Source of the DNA: Fulvia fulva | Taxonomy: Eukaryota > Ascomycota > Dothideomycetes > Mycosphaerellales > Mycosphaerellaceae | Assembly (NCBI RefSeq): GCF_020509005.1 | Contig: NC_063012.1 | Location: forward strand, 3,968,001-4,032,000 | Reading direction: 5' to 3' | DNA: 64,000 bases | Part shown: one piece after another, positions 53,816 to 64,000 of the stretch | Numbering within the stretch: position 1 is the first letter of the stretch | Layout: the number at the start of each line of letters is the position of its first letter | Translations under genes and position numbers: made by a program | Notes under the pieces: model-generated | What the model saw: the letters and a program-made list of their open reading frames with translations, nothing else | What the model was told of the DNA's origin: nothing | Database searches by the model: none

Positions 53816-55134
53816 TCAGTCATCAAGCTCCATCGTCTCACCGATGTCCTCGGAAAGATTTCTGACATGTCGCGGCTGCCATTCTTCGTCCTCGTCCTCT
53901 TCAGATATGGGACAATACCGCCCAGTGGCCAGGTCATGTCTCAAATCGTCCAGTGTCATAAAAGGGACCTCAATTTCATCGTCTTCCGGTCCTTCAATCA
54001 CCATCTCGTCGTCGTCGTCGTCATCTTCGCCGTAACTGACAGTGTCGATGCTCCGCTGCAGATAATCACTGCTGAGCCAGAAACTTGCGCGCTTGCCAGC
54101 GCCTTCGCCAACTGATAAGCTGGAGACTTTGCGTGGCACCAACTTCGCTCTCAGCTGCGTGGCAGCGTGTACCGGACTATGGCTAATCACGCTGAATCCG
54201 CGGAGATAGAGGTAGCATACGCGTCGCTTCTCCTTGTTGAAAAAGAAGTAGTGTATACTCCAGATCGCGCCTTCCTCGCCGTCGAAAGGGTCTTCTTCTG
54301 GGTTATACGAATATTTCTCGCAATGCCGAAGACCCATCTCCTTGTCGATCAGTTTCCACATATTCTGGCTCCAGATGTCGTTTCCGTTATTGATGCCGGT
54401 AGGCGCTGAATGCGACAGTGAAGGCGGCGACAGATAGTTCTGCGCCGCAGTATGCTTAGGTCTCAGGTTCTGCAATGTGCTGTCAATGTTGTGCATGACA
54501 GTTCGGAGACTCCTCTCCTTACGAAAGTCCGACGGCCGCAGAATGTGCGAAAAGTCGTAGTCCGGATGTGATGCGTTCAAGGTCGCGATGAGGTAGGCGA
54601 ACGTTCTTCGTGCCGTAATCTGGCTGAGTGGTCCAAAAGGTGATGCCCGCGACAGATCGATCTCCGGCGCTGGCTCGGCGGTTCTACCACGCTTGCTGCG
54701 ACCGCTCTTCTCGCTCGCGCTGCTGTCGTCGCTTGCTGTGCGGTATGGCGGGCTCAGCGAGGCAGATAGCCTGACCAGAGACTCATATTGCAACTCGAGA
54801 CTGTTCTCAATATTCCGGTATAGTTTCTTATCGGTACCGGCGGCCTTCGTGGTGTAAATGTCGCATCCGCCGATGACGTGTGTGTCTGGCGTAGAGAAGT
54901 TAAGTGCATTCGTTACAGTGTCAATCTCGCGGACAGGTAGATACTGCAGAGTGTCAGCATATCATAAACAAGATGTGAGTCAGCCAAGTGGAGAGCGCGC
55001 CGAGGCGGTTTGCGACAGATGCGCTCGCAGCCATGGAGCCTCAAGGACTCTCGAAACACATCTCATCGAGTCCGTAGAGGTCTCATACCAATCCACGCGC
55101 TTCCACCAGCATTTCTGAGGCCACGCACCTTCAT
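53816..55134 (-). CDS. MAF1: Maf1, repressor of RNA polymerase III
   Basis: Global negative regulator of Pol III that links nutrient and TOR signalling to tRNA and 5S synthesis; shuttles between cytoplasm and nucleus. Exon 1 is only ATGAAG (55129-55134). A 185-nt intron with GTGCGT and CTGCAG joins it to 53816-54943, giving MK-YLPVREIDTVTNALNF and 377 residues. Conserved blocks are HVIGGCDIYTTKAAG, FGPLSQITARRTFAYLIATLNASHPDYDFS, WKLIDKEMGL and IWSIHYFFFNKEKRRVCYLYL. A Ser/Arg-rich insert (SEKSGRSKRGR) is a likely phosphorylated, NLS-containing loop. The C-terminal region is very acidic (EDDDDDDE). Confidence 0.95.
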
Positions 55135-56276
55135 GGTTGCGGTTGTGAGCCCGTGGGCTATCTCTTCCCAACGCTATTCGAACAGCGCGCAGGACCCCGA
55201 TGGTCCTCGTTACAGCTGCCAAAAGAGCCGTAGGGTGACTATTCGGTCGCAAAATGGTATCGGAGATAAGGCTCAGCTCGAACAGCGCCCGGCGAAGGTG
55301 AGAGAGGTCGTTCGGAGATTGTTGATATGCCTGATTATGCACTCCTCAGTCGAGTGCCGGTCGGTCGCGTAGACGTGGTACTAGACGCACTGAGCGTCTA
55401 GCAGGCGCGCGGACTGATGATAGATGCCATTTCGATCGCGGTGGCCGTCGTCGTGGATGTGGTGATGTCGCAAGGCGAAGTGTCGTAGCTGGTAGCTGGG
55501 CCTGGAGGTGCGCGGCGGGACTTGCTTCCTGCTGACAGATCACGTGAGTGCAACCACAGGGTTTGTGATACCAAGCTGACGAATCAGCTAACAGTGCCCT
55601 GAGCACGTTCCGACACCGAGAGACACATGGCGCATCGCTCCTTGTTTGCTCAAGAGCACTGCTCCAAGGCCCATGCGACAGCTGACACACTGCGCTTGGC
55701 CGGGCGACGAGGAGTCCAGCACACAGCTCGTGCCACACGGAGTCGCTGATGTTGCCCAAAGCTGTCGTTGCTCAAGCTGGGGGTGATGAAGTTTAGCAGA
55801 CATTCTGCAAAGGCGTTGAAGGACAAAGTACCTACCTTGATGTGCTCGGTCCCATAACGCGAGTGTGTCGCAAGTGTCAGTGGTGAGGTGTGACGACGTG
55901 TCACATCAGCCTTCGCAAAGAACAAGCACGGATGATGAGTATGATGAATTCATTCTCGAGCTTGACGCTCTTCCTGACGCAGTGCAGGGTGATGCTATAC
56001 CTACAGATGGCAGGCTTCAAAAACAACAGCCATTAAGCCATGGGTATCTCTGTTCCAATGACGCCACAAAACGCCTTGTATTGGAAGCGTACTGTTCCCG
56101 CTTCCCGAGAGGAAATGGTACTAGGCAGCTACATCAGGCCAGCACTCTTCAGCTGCTTTTCGAGTTCCATGCTCAGTTCCGTGTTCTCCTGCGAGCGTCA
56201 GCATCGTCGTTCTCAGCTCGAGTCATGTTGGCAGTGAAGAATATACATAAGTACATGATGGTTAGATTCAGCCTTC
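55135..56276. other. Intergenic region, 1.1 kb
   Basis: Between MAF1 start and APS1 end, both on minus. No supported gene. Confidence 0.4.
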
Positions 56277-57105
56277 TCAGCCAATCCGTGTGACAGCGTC
56301 GTCCTCGACCTAGCAGGACAAGGAGTCAGCGGGTGATGATACACAATGTGTGGGACGCGATGTGTTAAGGAGACGCTCGAGGCCACCGCCGGCTGTATGG
56401 GTCCAAAAGAACTTACTTCCATGTCTTCGAGACTGTCCTGTGCACCTATGACACGGAGCACATTCTTCTTGCTGCTTTCTTGCATCTCGCCAGCGATCAA
56501 CAGCTCATCAAGTATGAAGTAGGCCTTCTGGAAGTTGAAGATGATGTCAAGCTCGCAGACGTTGCCGTAGTATTTGTCCATCTGCTCGACATAGCGGTGT
56601 ACGATCTCGAGGGTGATGAGTTCGTTGTCGGTGGGATCGGTGGCGGCGATGAAGAACAGCGATGCATATCGGCGGTACACGACTTTGGTGTCTATTACAG
56701 GTGTCGGTCAGAAGGTGAAGTGAAGTGGAGGTTGGGCTCGTCGTCGTTGAGCGGGAGGCAGCAGAGTGCACAGCAGGAGGGATGCCCAGGATTGGACGAT
56801 ACCTTTGTACTCGAGGAAGTTGCACATGCGCGTGCGCCTCGCCAGGACCAGCTGCGAGACGTCCTTGATGATCTTGGCCTTATCCTTGGGCGAGAGGGTG
56901 GTGAACCATTTTGCTAGGCGCTGCGATGGCGGTCGTTTAGCACATGTCGCCCGACAATAGCAACACCCACACCCACGGGCGTGAAAGAGCGTGAGCGAGA
57001 CCTACCACCTTGCCCTGCCGCGACAGCAGAATCATGTATCTTGGAGACAGTCAGCCATGCTACCGCCAGAATGTTGGGCCAGGAGGACACATGCCTGATG
57101 GCCAT
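56277..57105 (-). CDS. APS1: AP-1 clathrin adaptor sigma subunit
   Basis: Small subunit of the AP-1 adaptor that sorts cargo between trans-Golgi and endosomes. Five exons (57095-57105, 57006-57039, 56803-56920, 56417-56691, 56277-56309) give 156 residues: [98 protein letters not shown], ending EDDAVTRIG. The first intron begins GC rather than GT (MAI-AG, then GCATGT) and ends CCAAG. Only this GC-AG splice restores the conserved N-terminus. The later four junctions are GT-AG. A transposon begins about 150 bp upstream of the start codon, so promoter function may depend on element sequence. Confidence 0.93.
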
Positions 57106-57363
57106 CTTCGCGCTGGGCGGAGGAGACGGGTCGGCGAGAGGAAGTTTTGTGTGTGGTGCCCACTGCTCACCTGCGGCTGCTGCTGGTCGCACTTCGGATT
57201 CGGAGAAAGCGCCCCCACATCGGACTCCCGCTACTGCCCACCTGCTAGAACTATTCGAAGGGACAGAAGGGTCGGGACGGATTTTGACCGGGGTCACCAA
57301 ACTTCAAGATTCCATAGCAATACACCACCACCACCTTGTTTCTCTATATACAGCAGTCCTATC

Positions 57364-59400
57364 ATGTTCATTGAGTGTTCATCTGATGCGCCTGAAGTTG
57401 TTGTATCTGTTGATCCGGTCAGGCCGTCGTATTCACCACTGTCGCAAGTTGCGCAACCCTCTGAGGTGCCAGCCCGCGTCTCCTCGTCACCACTTCCACT
57501 TCCACCAGGTCATTCACCTATCGCCACACCCACTATACAGACACAACGCCTACTGGACTTCTCGCTGCCGCCTGCGCCACCGGTCGATACACCCTTTGAT
57601 ACACAGAAAGAGTGGGACGAGCAGTTCTTGGATGAAGAGACAGAATACGAGTCTGAAGAGCAAGAGCAGGATTTGCCAGAGTATCCTCAAACCTATGATC
57701 CTGTGGAAGACGCATTGCAACGCGATAGCAGGCGGTGGACAACACAATCAGAGCCTCAATATATCAGTAGCAACATCACCAGTGATAGTACTGAAGACGA
57801 TTTGAATCGAGGGTGTATAGGGCTGGTCCAGAACATGAGGACTCGTAGCCAGGCTGCTGAGGAGGATGCGCTGGAGTCTCAATTGCAGGCTCAAGAACAG
57901 CAGCAGCGACAGACACCTCACACCGGTGGGCAGCAGGTATCGAAGAAGGCTAGATCTGCGCCTAAAAAGGGCCTTCCAATATACCCTACACCCGTTGCTA
58001 GCAGTGCTAAGAAGGGCGACACCGCTGAGGCTATTCAGCAGGCTGCTCAGCAGGCTCCTCAGCAGCCACCTCAGCAGCCGCGAGTGACGCTCAAGCTCGG
58101 CGGAAAGCAGCCGGCGCAACAGCGTAAACGGCCAACACCTTCGACACAAGGAAAGCAGCCACCCACACGGTCAAAAAAAGCCAGGAAGACACAGGATTCA
58201 TCTAAGCGATTAGGAGAACAGCCTCACGCCCAAGCTAAGGGTATGCACTATCACATGCAAGATCGCAGTGGCAAGCTTATAGCGCAACGGCACGGTCAGA
58301 AGGAACAGCAAGACGACTTCCCTCTTGATGATATAGACGACTGGCACGAACACCTCCTTCCACTGCTTCCGGTGTATACGAAGCACACTGTCACTATTCA
58401 GATTATAGAGAAGTGGAACAACCAGGCTCTCCACGACTTGCTATCCTCGCCGCCATTGCTTAGCAACGAGAGCTTCGAGGAGTCCTCACCACCTGCTTCA
58501 CAGCTTCCGAATAAGAAGAAGAGCACGAAGGCTAACATGGCTATCGTTAACCAGTTTGAGACCACAACGCAGATGCGTAACGACTATCAGAAGCTGCTCA
58601 CGCTCTACAAGTGTAGCGACCGGCAGTACAACAATAAGAAGCGTGCTAGTACCGGCCATATCGGCTGTCTTGTCGAAGGTGGTAAGCACTACGCCGTGCT
58701 CGGTGGACACATGCGAGACTGGTACGCCCGAGTGAAGGAAGCCTATAACGACAACAAGCCTGATGCTGCCGCTGTCATCATGCAGCAGCTGCCACTTGAT
58801 ATTGCTGAGCAGGTGAGGGAGATGCATAAGATGGCCTCATTGAAGCAGAATAAGGGCAGCAAGAACAACGAGCCTGATACACCGACACCTGTCGCTGTAC
58901 TAGTGAATATTGCACCGGTGGCTACGGCACCAGTAGCACCAATAGCACCACTTCACATGCCATTCGGTTATGGCGGTTATCCACCCCCTGGCTACGCACC
59001 ACCTCCACCGTGTGGATACGGTGCTTATCCTCCACCTCCGCAGTAGCCATATCAGCAGCAACCGCCGTATCCACCGGTTCAGCAACAGGACCGCTCTTCA
59101 CCTGCACCACCCTCATTAAAGGCTATTCTCAACGATAGAGCGCAAGTTGCAAGCTTCTGTAACTGGTTGCGGCTACGCTACGCTGATATGGGCGCGGCTA
59201 TCCAACAGGCTACTGTGAAGCTACGAGATGGATACTGGACTCTGCGGCTTATGAAGAAGGAGCCTGACAGTGTGTTAGCAGAAGCAATACCACAACTTGG
59301 AGTACGCCGTCAAGTTATGAAGGACCTGCCGACATATATTGCTGGCAAAGAGAGTGGTGAGATAAGTGACTGTATGGACGACAGCGACCTCTTCATGTGA
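57364..59400 (+). pseudogene. Transposon ORF1: Pro/Gln-rich protein of unknown function, with a premature TAG
   Basis: From ATG 57364 (MFIECSSDAPEVVVSVDP) the frame is open to TAG at 59044-59046, about 560 residues. It continues in the same frame for another 118 codons to TGA at 59398-59400. CAG to TAG inside a Gln/Pro run (YPPPPQ-stop-PYQQQ) explains the break. The first half is acidic and disordered, then Lys-rich (RSKKARKTQ). A structured region follows (TTQMRNDYQKLLTLYKC, GHIGCLVEGGKHYAVLGGHMRDWY, DIAEQVREMHKMA), then Pro/Gly/Tyr repeats and a C-terminal helical part (FCNWLRLRYADMGAAIQQA). No known domain is recognised. An accessory DNA-binding or architectural role in transposition is inference. 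Confidence 0.65.
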
Positions 59401-59796
59401 AAGTCGCGGAAACTCGGGTCCTGCTGGACGAAATGCGTCCCGTATGCGCTTAGGACGATATCGAAAAACTTTAGGCTTCGCATATCACAACCACAACACA
59501 TATGAACAAGCGGTTTGCAGGAGGTTGTTGAGCATTGTAGAAATATATAGACGGCGTATGCAGTATATTTTTAATGGTGTTGTGGATGCACCTCACTGTC
59601 GCTGCCAGCTGGAGGTGGTTTTTGAGGGCCATACTCGAAGCACAGCTGGCCGCAGCATCGCAGTCGGACCGATACTCGGAAGCAGCCGAGACTAGCGCCG
59701 GGGAAAAGTCCTAATGTTGCACCCTTGACAACACACACTCACGCACATTTCTTTGTTATATATACTTTCCTAACTGTCGAATCAGGCCTGCCGGTA

Positions 59797-59989
59797 TGTC
59801 ATAAAAAAAGAATCGCGTCAATCGGTGCAGTGGTTATGATGTTGTTAGGTCGACTGCAAAGTTCCCGGCCAGCCCAGCTTTTGAGCTTCGCCTGCGAAGC
59901 TCAGCAGCTCGGGCTGGCAGGATTTTTTACACCAATTGCGACAACAACATGAATACTGCACCGATTGACACGATTCTTTTTGCAGACTC
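59797..59989. mobile_element. Nested foldback MITE of about 190 bp
   Basis: Imperfect inverted ends share AAAAAGAATCG, GTCAATCGGTGCAGT and ATG-TTGTT (about 59804-59855 and, inverted, 59938-59983). The outermost TA on each side (59795-59796, 59990-59991) fits a mariner-type target, though the first 10 bp are poorly matched. The centre is a long hairpin: CCAGCCCAGCT pairs with AGCTCGGGCTGG around the perfect TGAGCTTCG/CGAAGCTCA stem. No coding capacity. It sits in the gap between the two transposon ORFs. Confidence 0.65.
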
Positions 59990-60342
59990 TACCGATGATA
60001 CTACTTTGGACATTGGGAAAAAGAAATACATGAAAACACGCGTTGTAGATAGCAACACTGTGCAAGCTGTTTTGAGACTTTCCGCAGCGGGCTTATAAGC
60101 TTGGCACGGCGACATCCGTCCCAGTCTGGCAGCATTAGGACCAGAAACATCGCAGCAGGAAGGCAGCAACACCACGACAGTGAGGTAGATACACATTGTC
60201 CTATGTTATAGAGTAGACTCGTAGCTACATTTTCCGCCCCTATAGACCTTCATAGCAGTTGTGGTTCAATAGCGCTGTCCTCATATCCATTCTGCAGTAC
60301 ATGACAGCTACGAAAGAGGTTCGAGTGATTGATGCCGTGGCT

Positions 60343-61272
60343 CTAGTGCTCACACGCCTCATTCAAGAACACCTCAAACTTCGACTGCCACCCTTCTTCA
60401 CCATACACCGGCATCAACTTAGCGTTCATCCTTATCCATCTCTTTCGCAACCGGAAGGTCTTCTCAATGGGGTTATAGTCCGGCGAGTACGGCGGCAAGA
60501 ACAGTATCCTCACGCCACGCGCGGCGCACAGCTCTTCAATATCGACACGGTCGTGGGTAGCGCAGTTATCCATTACGATGACAGACCGCGCCGTAGGGAA
60601 TGGCTGACACTGCGGCAGCACCGACAGCATCAACCACTCAATGAAGTCCACCTTCTTCACGCTGCCGGGTTTGATCAGAGGGTGCGGTAGGTAGCCGTCG
60701 ACAGAATAGGCCGGAAGGACGCTGAAGGCCTGGCTATGATGGAGGTGCTGAGGGTCGTAGGCCGGCATACCACGAGGTGACCATCCACGGCGGCGATAAC
60801 CTATCTTGTCACTGCAATAGGTCTCATCCACATACACCAACTGACGCTCTGAAGAGCAGTGTAACAGGCCTTCGAACATGGCGCGTACGACCGGATCACG
60901 CTGCTCAGCAATACGCGATATAGCCTTCCTCGAGAACTCCTCATTTTCCAACACCCGCGCCACTGTCTTCTCATGGACCAATACACCCCATTCGCGGAAG
61001 ATGAAGTAGGCAAGCTCTTCACACCAATACGTGCTCTTGATCGCTATCAAATCCAACAACCAGTCCCTTATATGCGGCTCAATCAGGCACGGCCGTCCGC
61101 CCTTCGAAGGCCACACGGAGCCCGACTCACTCCATCTCTTGATACACACGTAAATGGCAGTGCGTGAGCCTCAGCGATCGTTGAGGAGCAGCTTGGCTAC
61201 TGCTGGTGAGGTCCAGTCGCTGTCGAGCAAGAATTGGATAAGCTCACGGTCCTGAGTGGTGAGGACCGGCAT
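60343..61272 (-). pseudogene. DDE transposase (DD34E, IS630/Tc1/mariner) with in-frame TGA
   Basis: From ATG 61272 (MPVLTTQDRELIQFLLDSDW, an N-terminal helix-turn-helix) the frame meets TGA at codon 34 (61171-61173), then is open to 60343. Catalytic motifs are LVYVDETYCSD (first Asp), VIVMDNCATHDRVDIEEL (second Asp) and LPPYSPDYNPIEKTF (Glu), with 34 residues between the second Asp and the Glu. A second helix-turn-helix (YWCEELAYFIFREWGVLVHEKTVARVL) precedes the catalytic domain. Initiation at a later codon could give a protein lacking the first DNA-binding helices. Confidence 0.85.
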
Positions 61273-61679
61273 AACGGTGAGGGCAGTGGATACGCTGATT
61301 GCTGCGCTGGATAGCTACACCTCAGAATGGCCTATACAGCAAAAATCAAGGCTTCATTGTGAGGTTGGCGACGGTGAGGTCAAGAAGAGATACTGGGTCT
61401 ATGAAGATCAAGTTGCTAGCTAATTTGGTGAAGCAGGGTCCAAATCGTCCCGACCCTTATGTCCAGAAGAATATGCGCTTGCCAACGAGATCATCATCAG
61501 ACATCACATGCACCGTTCTCTCTGCACCAACTTTCTTCACACACCGACAATGCACTGTACATGTAGCTAACAACCGCTCAACCCCTCTACTGTCTTCCTG
61601 ACCTGCGCCGGCGACCACACCACACCCTCCCTAGCGAACTTTCCGCTGCCATTGAAACTTTCGGCTTGCATTTATCATC

Positions 61680-62700
61680 ATGAAGCTCATCATCAGTACC
61701 TCGTCAGTCGCGAGCCCACTTTGACCGCCGCCCACCGCCGCTGACATGCTACAGCAATATCCTGAGCGCCGGCTCGTCCATACGAAGATCACCTAAAAAC
61801 AGCAAATCCAATGCCGAGTTCATCGAGTCGCTGCGCACCAACTTCGCAGAACACTCGGCAATCACAACCAACGGTCAGGTCAATGGAGACAGCAGGCCCA
61901 AGAAGGTCGACTACCAATCATGGACGACGAAGCGCGACGGTACTCTGGAAATTCCCTCTCTCGACTTCAGCGACAGTGCCTTAGCAGAGGAGAAGGCACA
62001 ATACGACATCACTGTGAAGCTCTTCTATTTGCCCGGCGCGACCAAGGACACTCGCGCAACACATACACGAGAGGCGCTAGACTTGGTGCTGAAGGAGCTT
62101 CACATACCATCCATTGACCTCCTAATTGTCTCCTTCCCTGGCATATACTTTGACGAGGAGGAAGACTGCCCTGACAAGCTCTCCACCCGCGGACCAGTGG
62201 AAGCAGAGCCTGAACCGCTGGAAGGACAACTTGAGACTTGGAAGACATTGGAAGCACTGCATGATGAAGGCCTCGTTGGCAGGCTTGGTATTGCGGAGTT
62301 TGGAAAGGAGCGTCTGAAGTCGTTGCTGGACAAGGTGCGAATAAAGCCGTCCGTGGACCAAATCAACCTTCGAGACTGTTGTTCCGTGCCGAGGGACCTG
62401 ATGAGCCTGGCAAAGAGCAGGAGCGTGGAGCTGCTCGTTCATAATGATTGCTCAAATGTCCTGCCGCGGGGCACCCTCCGCGATCTACTTGGACCTGAAG
62501 GTGCCGCTGTGCTTTCTGAGCCGTCCAAGGCTGGCGACAAGCGTAAGAGCTTACATGGGGAGGAGAATACCAATGGCAACCATACAGCTGGTTTGTCGGG
62601 TGAGGTCCAGCCGCAATGGGTGGTCAAATATACTGCCGTTGTGAAGAACCGTGGTGTGTTGGAGAACAAAGGATACTTTGCAGTTGCGGACTTGGGTTGA
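61680..62700 (+). CDS. Glutamate-cysteine ligase regulatory (modifier) subunit
   Basis: Aldo/keto-reductase-fold partner that stimulates glutamate-cysteine ligase, the first step of glutathione synthesis. Exons 61680-61702 and 61755-62700 (52-nt intron) give 322 residues starting MKLIISTSNILSAGSSI. Conserved parts are TVKLFYLPGATKDTRATHTREALDLVLKEL, IDLLIVSFPGIYFDE, LEALHDEGLVGRLGIAEF, VRIKPSVDQINLRDCCSVP, and LLVHNDCSNVLP. Catalytic residues of active reductases are not evident, as expected for the modifier subunit. The C-terminal region has a disordered insert before PQWVVKYTAVVKNRGVLENKGYF. Ends in TGA. Confidence 0.88.
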
Positions 62701-64000
62701 GCTTGTTGGACATCCGCCTCGAATCGTCGCCGCACCGTCCTTGAGCACATTTGGATCTTACGATCATCCTGCTGAATGTCTTCCACAAGTGAGGCTCACG
62801 GCCTTGGGAACACCTACGAATGTATCCGGCGCATCCATACGACGAAGCCGCCATGAAGGACTATTCGTGGCCCGCGTTGCTATGCAAACATCGCGCGGCC
62901 CCACAACCTTCTCACCAGTGTGTGATTACCCATACAATCCCCATCGCCGGTAACAAGTACACAGCATACTAGACCATATGCGGCACCTGAGATCAAGAGC
63001 AGACGATGTAGATGTGCTACGAAATGAACAATGTGTACAGACGACATGACCCTCCCAAACGACAGCCCCGATTCATACCCAAGTACACCGGGAGCCCTAC
63101 TGACACTAGCAGTCCGACAATCCCAAATCTAGACCACACCACCAACAAGCCGAAATACAGCGATGCCATCTCTACGCCGACCGAACCGGAAACTTCATAG
63201 TAGAGCCAACAACACCGACTTTAAGTTATGCCTCCTGGCCACTATCAGACCTCTTCTCGTCAGAACTTCCAGACCACCTTCGAATGCTCCAAGGCACAGT
63301 CTCCGGCCACCACGATGGCTTCTCGATCGAATCGTCATTACTTGAACGGCATTTTCCGCATAGTGTGTCAAAGACCGCCTTCACAGGTTTGGGACATGAA
63401 GTCCAGTTTTGGAGTGCGATGTTGCAGTGGTGTGTTATGGTGTTGGTGCGTGGGTGGCCTGATAATGGTGTTAGTGCTTGAGATATAGGAGGAAGGGGAT
63501 TTGAGCTGACCGCAGGCGTGAGAGGTCCCCGCTGTGAATTCACACATGGCTTTTGCGGTGAGAGCTAGAGTTGAAGATGAAATCGAAGGTGATCTCGCGC
63601 AGACGTACACCTTCTGGCTTGGTGTTGAGGGTCGATAGGAAGAATGAACGGACTGTATGGCCATGGTTGAGAAGTCCTCATATACTCCCCATCACAAGCT
63701 CTCTTCACACCCTTACTTACCCTTGACTGGTTTATTCGGTGTAAAGTGTTTGGTAGTCCAATAAGCTTATCTAACCACGTGCAGATGTCCGCCTCCGAAC
63801 ACATGTGGAGATTTTCGACCTTGAACGCAAGGCCTAGAAGGACATCTCTTCAGCATGGCGGCGCAGGGCGTAAGGAGCCGCATGCACATGCGCGCAGGCG
63901 AGATGCTGCCACTGCAGAGCTAGAGAAGGCATGCACGGCAAAACGCAGGGTACGGATAAAAACGCATCGTGACCAGCCGTTCGGATACGGGGCTTAGAAC
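62701..64000. other. Right-end region without a supported gene
   Basis: 1.3 kb. Overlapping frames of 60-105 codons at 63160-63660 on both strands have no recognisable domain. A gene with exons continuing beyond the window cannot be excluded. Confidence 0.35.

Larger units (their letters stand above)
57254..61471. mobile_element. 4.2-kb two-ORF DNA transposon (IS630/Tc1/mariner superfamily)
   Basis: Both ends share imperfect inverted repeats of about 47 bp whose core AAGGGTCGGGACG is identical (57267-57279 and, inverted, 61446-61458), flanking TTC...GGACA and, further in, GACC...TCACCAAA. TA precedes each outer end (57252-57253 and 61472-61473), the target duplication of this superfamily. 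Inside are a plus-strand ORF1 and a convergent minus-strand DDE transposase, with a small foldback element between them. Both genes have an in-frame stop, so the copy is dead. Boundaries rest on repeat alignment by eye. Confidence 0.75.

Noticed and set aside
60316..60330. B-box-like GGTTCGAGTGA near the transposase
   Set aside because: The TCC end of the B box is missing, there is no A box and no tRNA fold around it.
8162..61173. Reassignment of TGA to a sense codon
   Set aside because: Intact conserved genes (cytochrome-b5-like protein, RPN13, MAF1, APS1, SDR, ligase subunit) end at TGA right after their natural C-termini.
1..64000. CRISPR array or prokaryotic operon features
   Set aside because: No regularly spaced repeats; genes contain spliceosomal introns, so the DNA is eukaryotic nuclear.

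Overview
The window looks like nuclear DNA of a filamentous ascomycete, most likely a Dothideomycete (inferred from protein style, not from a database match). Short GT-AG introns of about 45-130 bp with CTAAC/CTGAC-like branch sites occur throughout, genes are dense on both strands, and the proteins are typical fungal housekeeping and surface proteins. TAA, TAG and TGA all end intact genes, so the standard code applies.

Layout. 1-3,026: 3'-truncated dipeptidyl peptidase III and a serine-rich, probably GPI-anchored secreted protein, both on minus. 3,581-3,908: a 328-bp MITE with 9-bp target duplications. 5,151-6,755: INO1. 6,924-9,311: two decayed genes (MFS transporter, ureohydrolase). 9,759-13,000: a disordered nuclear-type protein and a long minus-strand frame broken by two in-frame TGAs. 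About 13,150-13,640: a degenerate repeat rich in ACAATA/TATTGT. 13,851-25,257: a cytochrome-b5-like protein, a small Cys/His protein, NOP4, RPN13, RPL6 and two cysteine-rich single-pass surface proteins. 26,168-27,411: a dead Tc1/mariner element. 27,544-40,610: a glycerophosphodiester phosphodiesterase (PGC1-like), an orphan gene, a 1,613-residue coiled-coil protein, a TAPT1/EMP65 membrane protein and a secreted SMP-30-like propeller. 40,694-44,394: broken class 1A dihydroorotate dehydrogenase, a highly unusual tRNA-Ser gene, an intact SnoaL-like protein and a frameshifted maleylacetate reductase. 45,366-57,105: RPS3, a Whi5/Nrm1-type repressor, an SDR, a C2H2 transcription factor, MAF1 and the AP-1 sigma subunit. 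57,254-61,471: a 4.2-kb transposon carrying two convergent ORFs and a nested foldback MITE. 61,680-62,700: glutamate-cysteine ligase regulatory subunit. The last 1.3 kb shows no gene I can support.

The most remarkable locus is 42,131-42,336. It folds into a complete tRNA-Ser(AGA) only if three insertions are removed. One is a 22-nt intron at the canonical 37/38 site. The other two, 52 and 53 nt, sit between the D arm and the anticodon arm and inside the T stem, and both have the 5' site, branch site and 3' AG of spliceosomal introns. Their removal restores every stem, a class II variable arm and G73, and a T5 terminator follows. Spliceosomal-type introns in a Pol III tRNA gene are not something I know as an established class.

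A second theme is decay. At least seven otherwise open reading frames carry one or two lesions, five of them in-frame TGAs, next to housekeeping genes that are intact.
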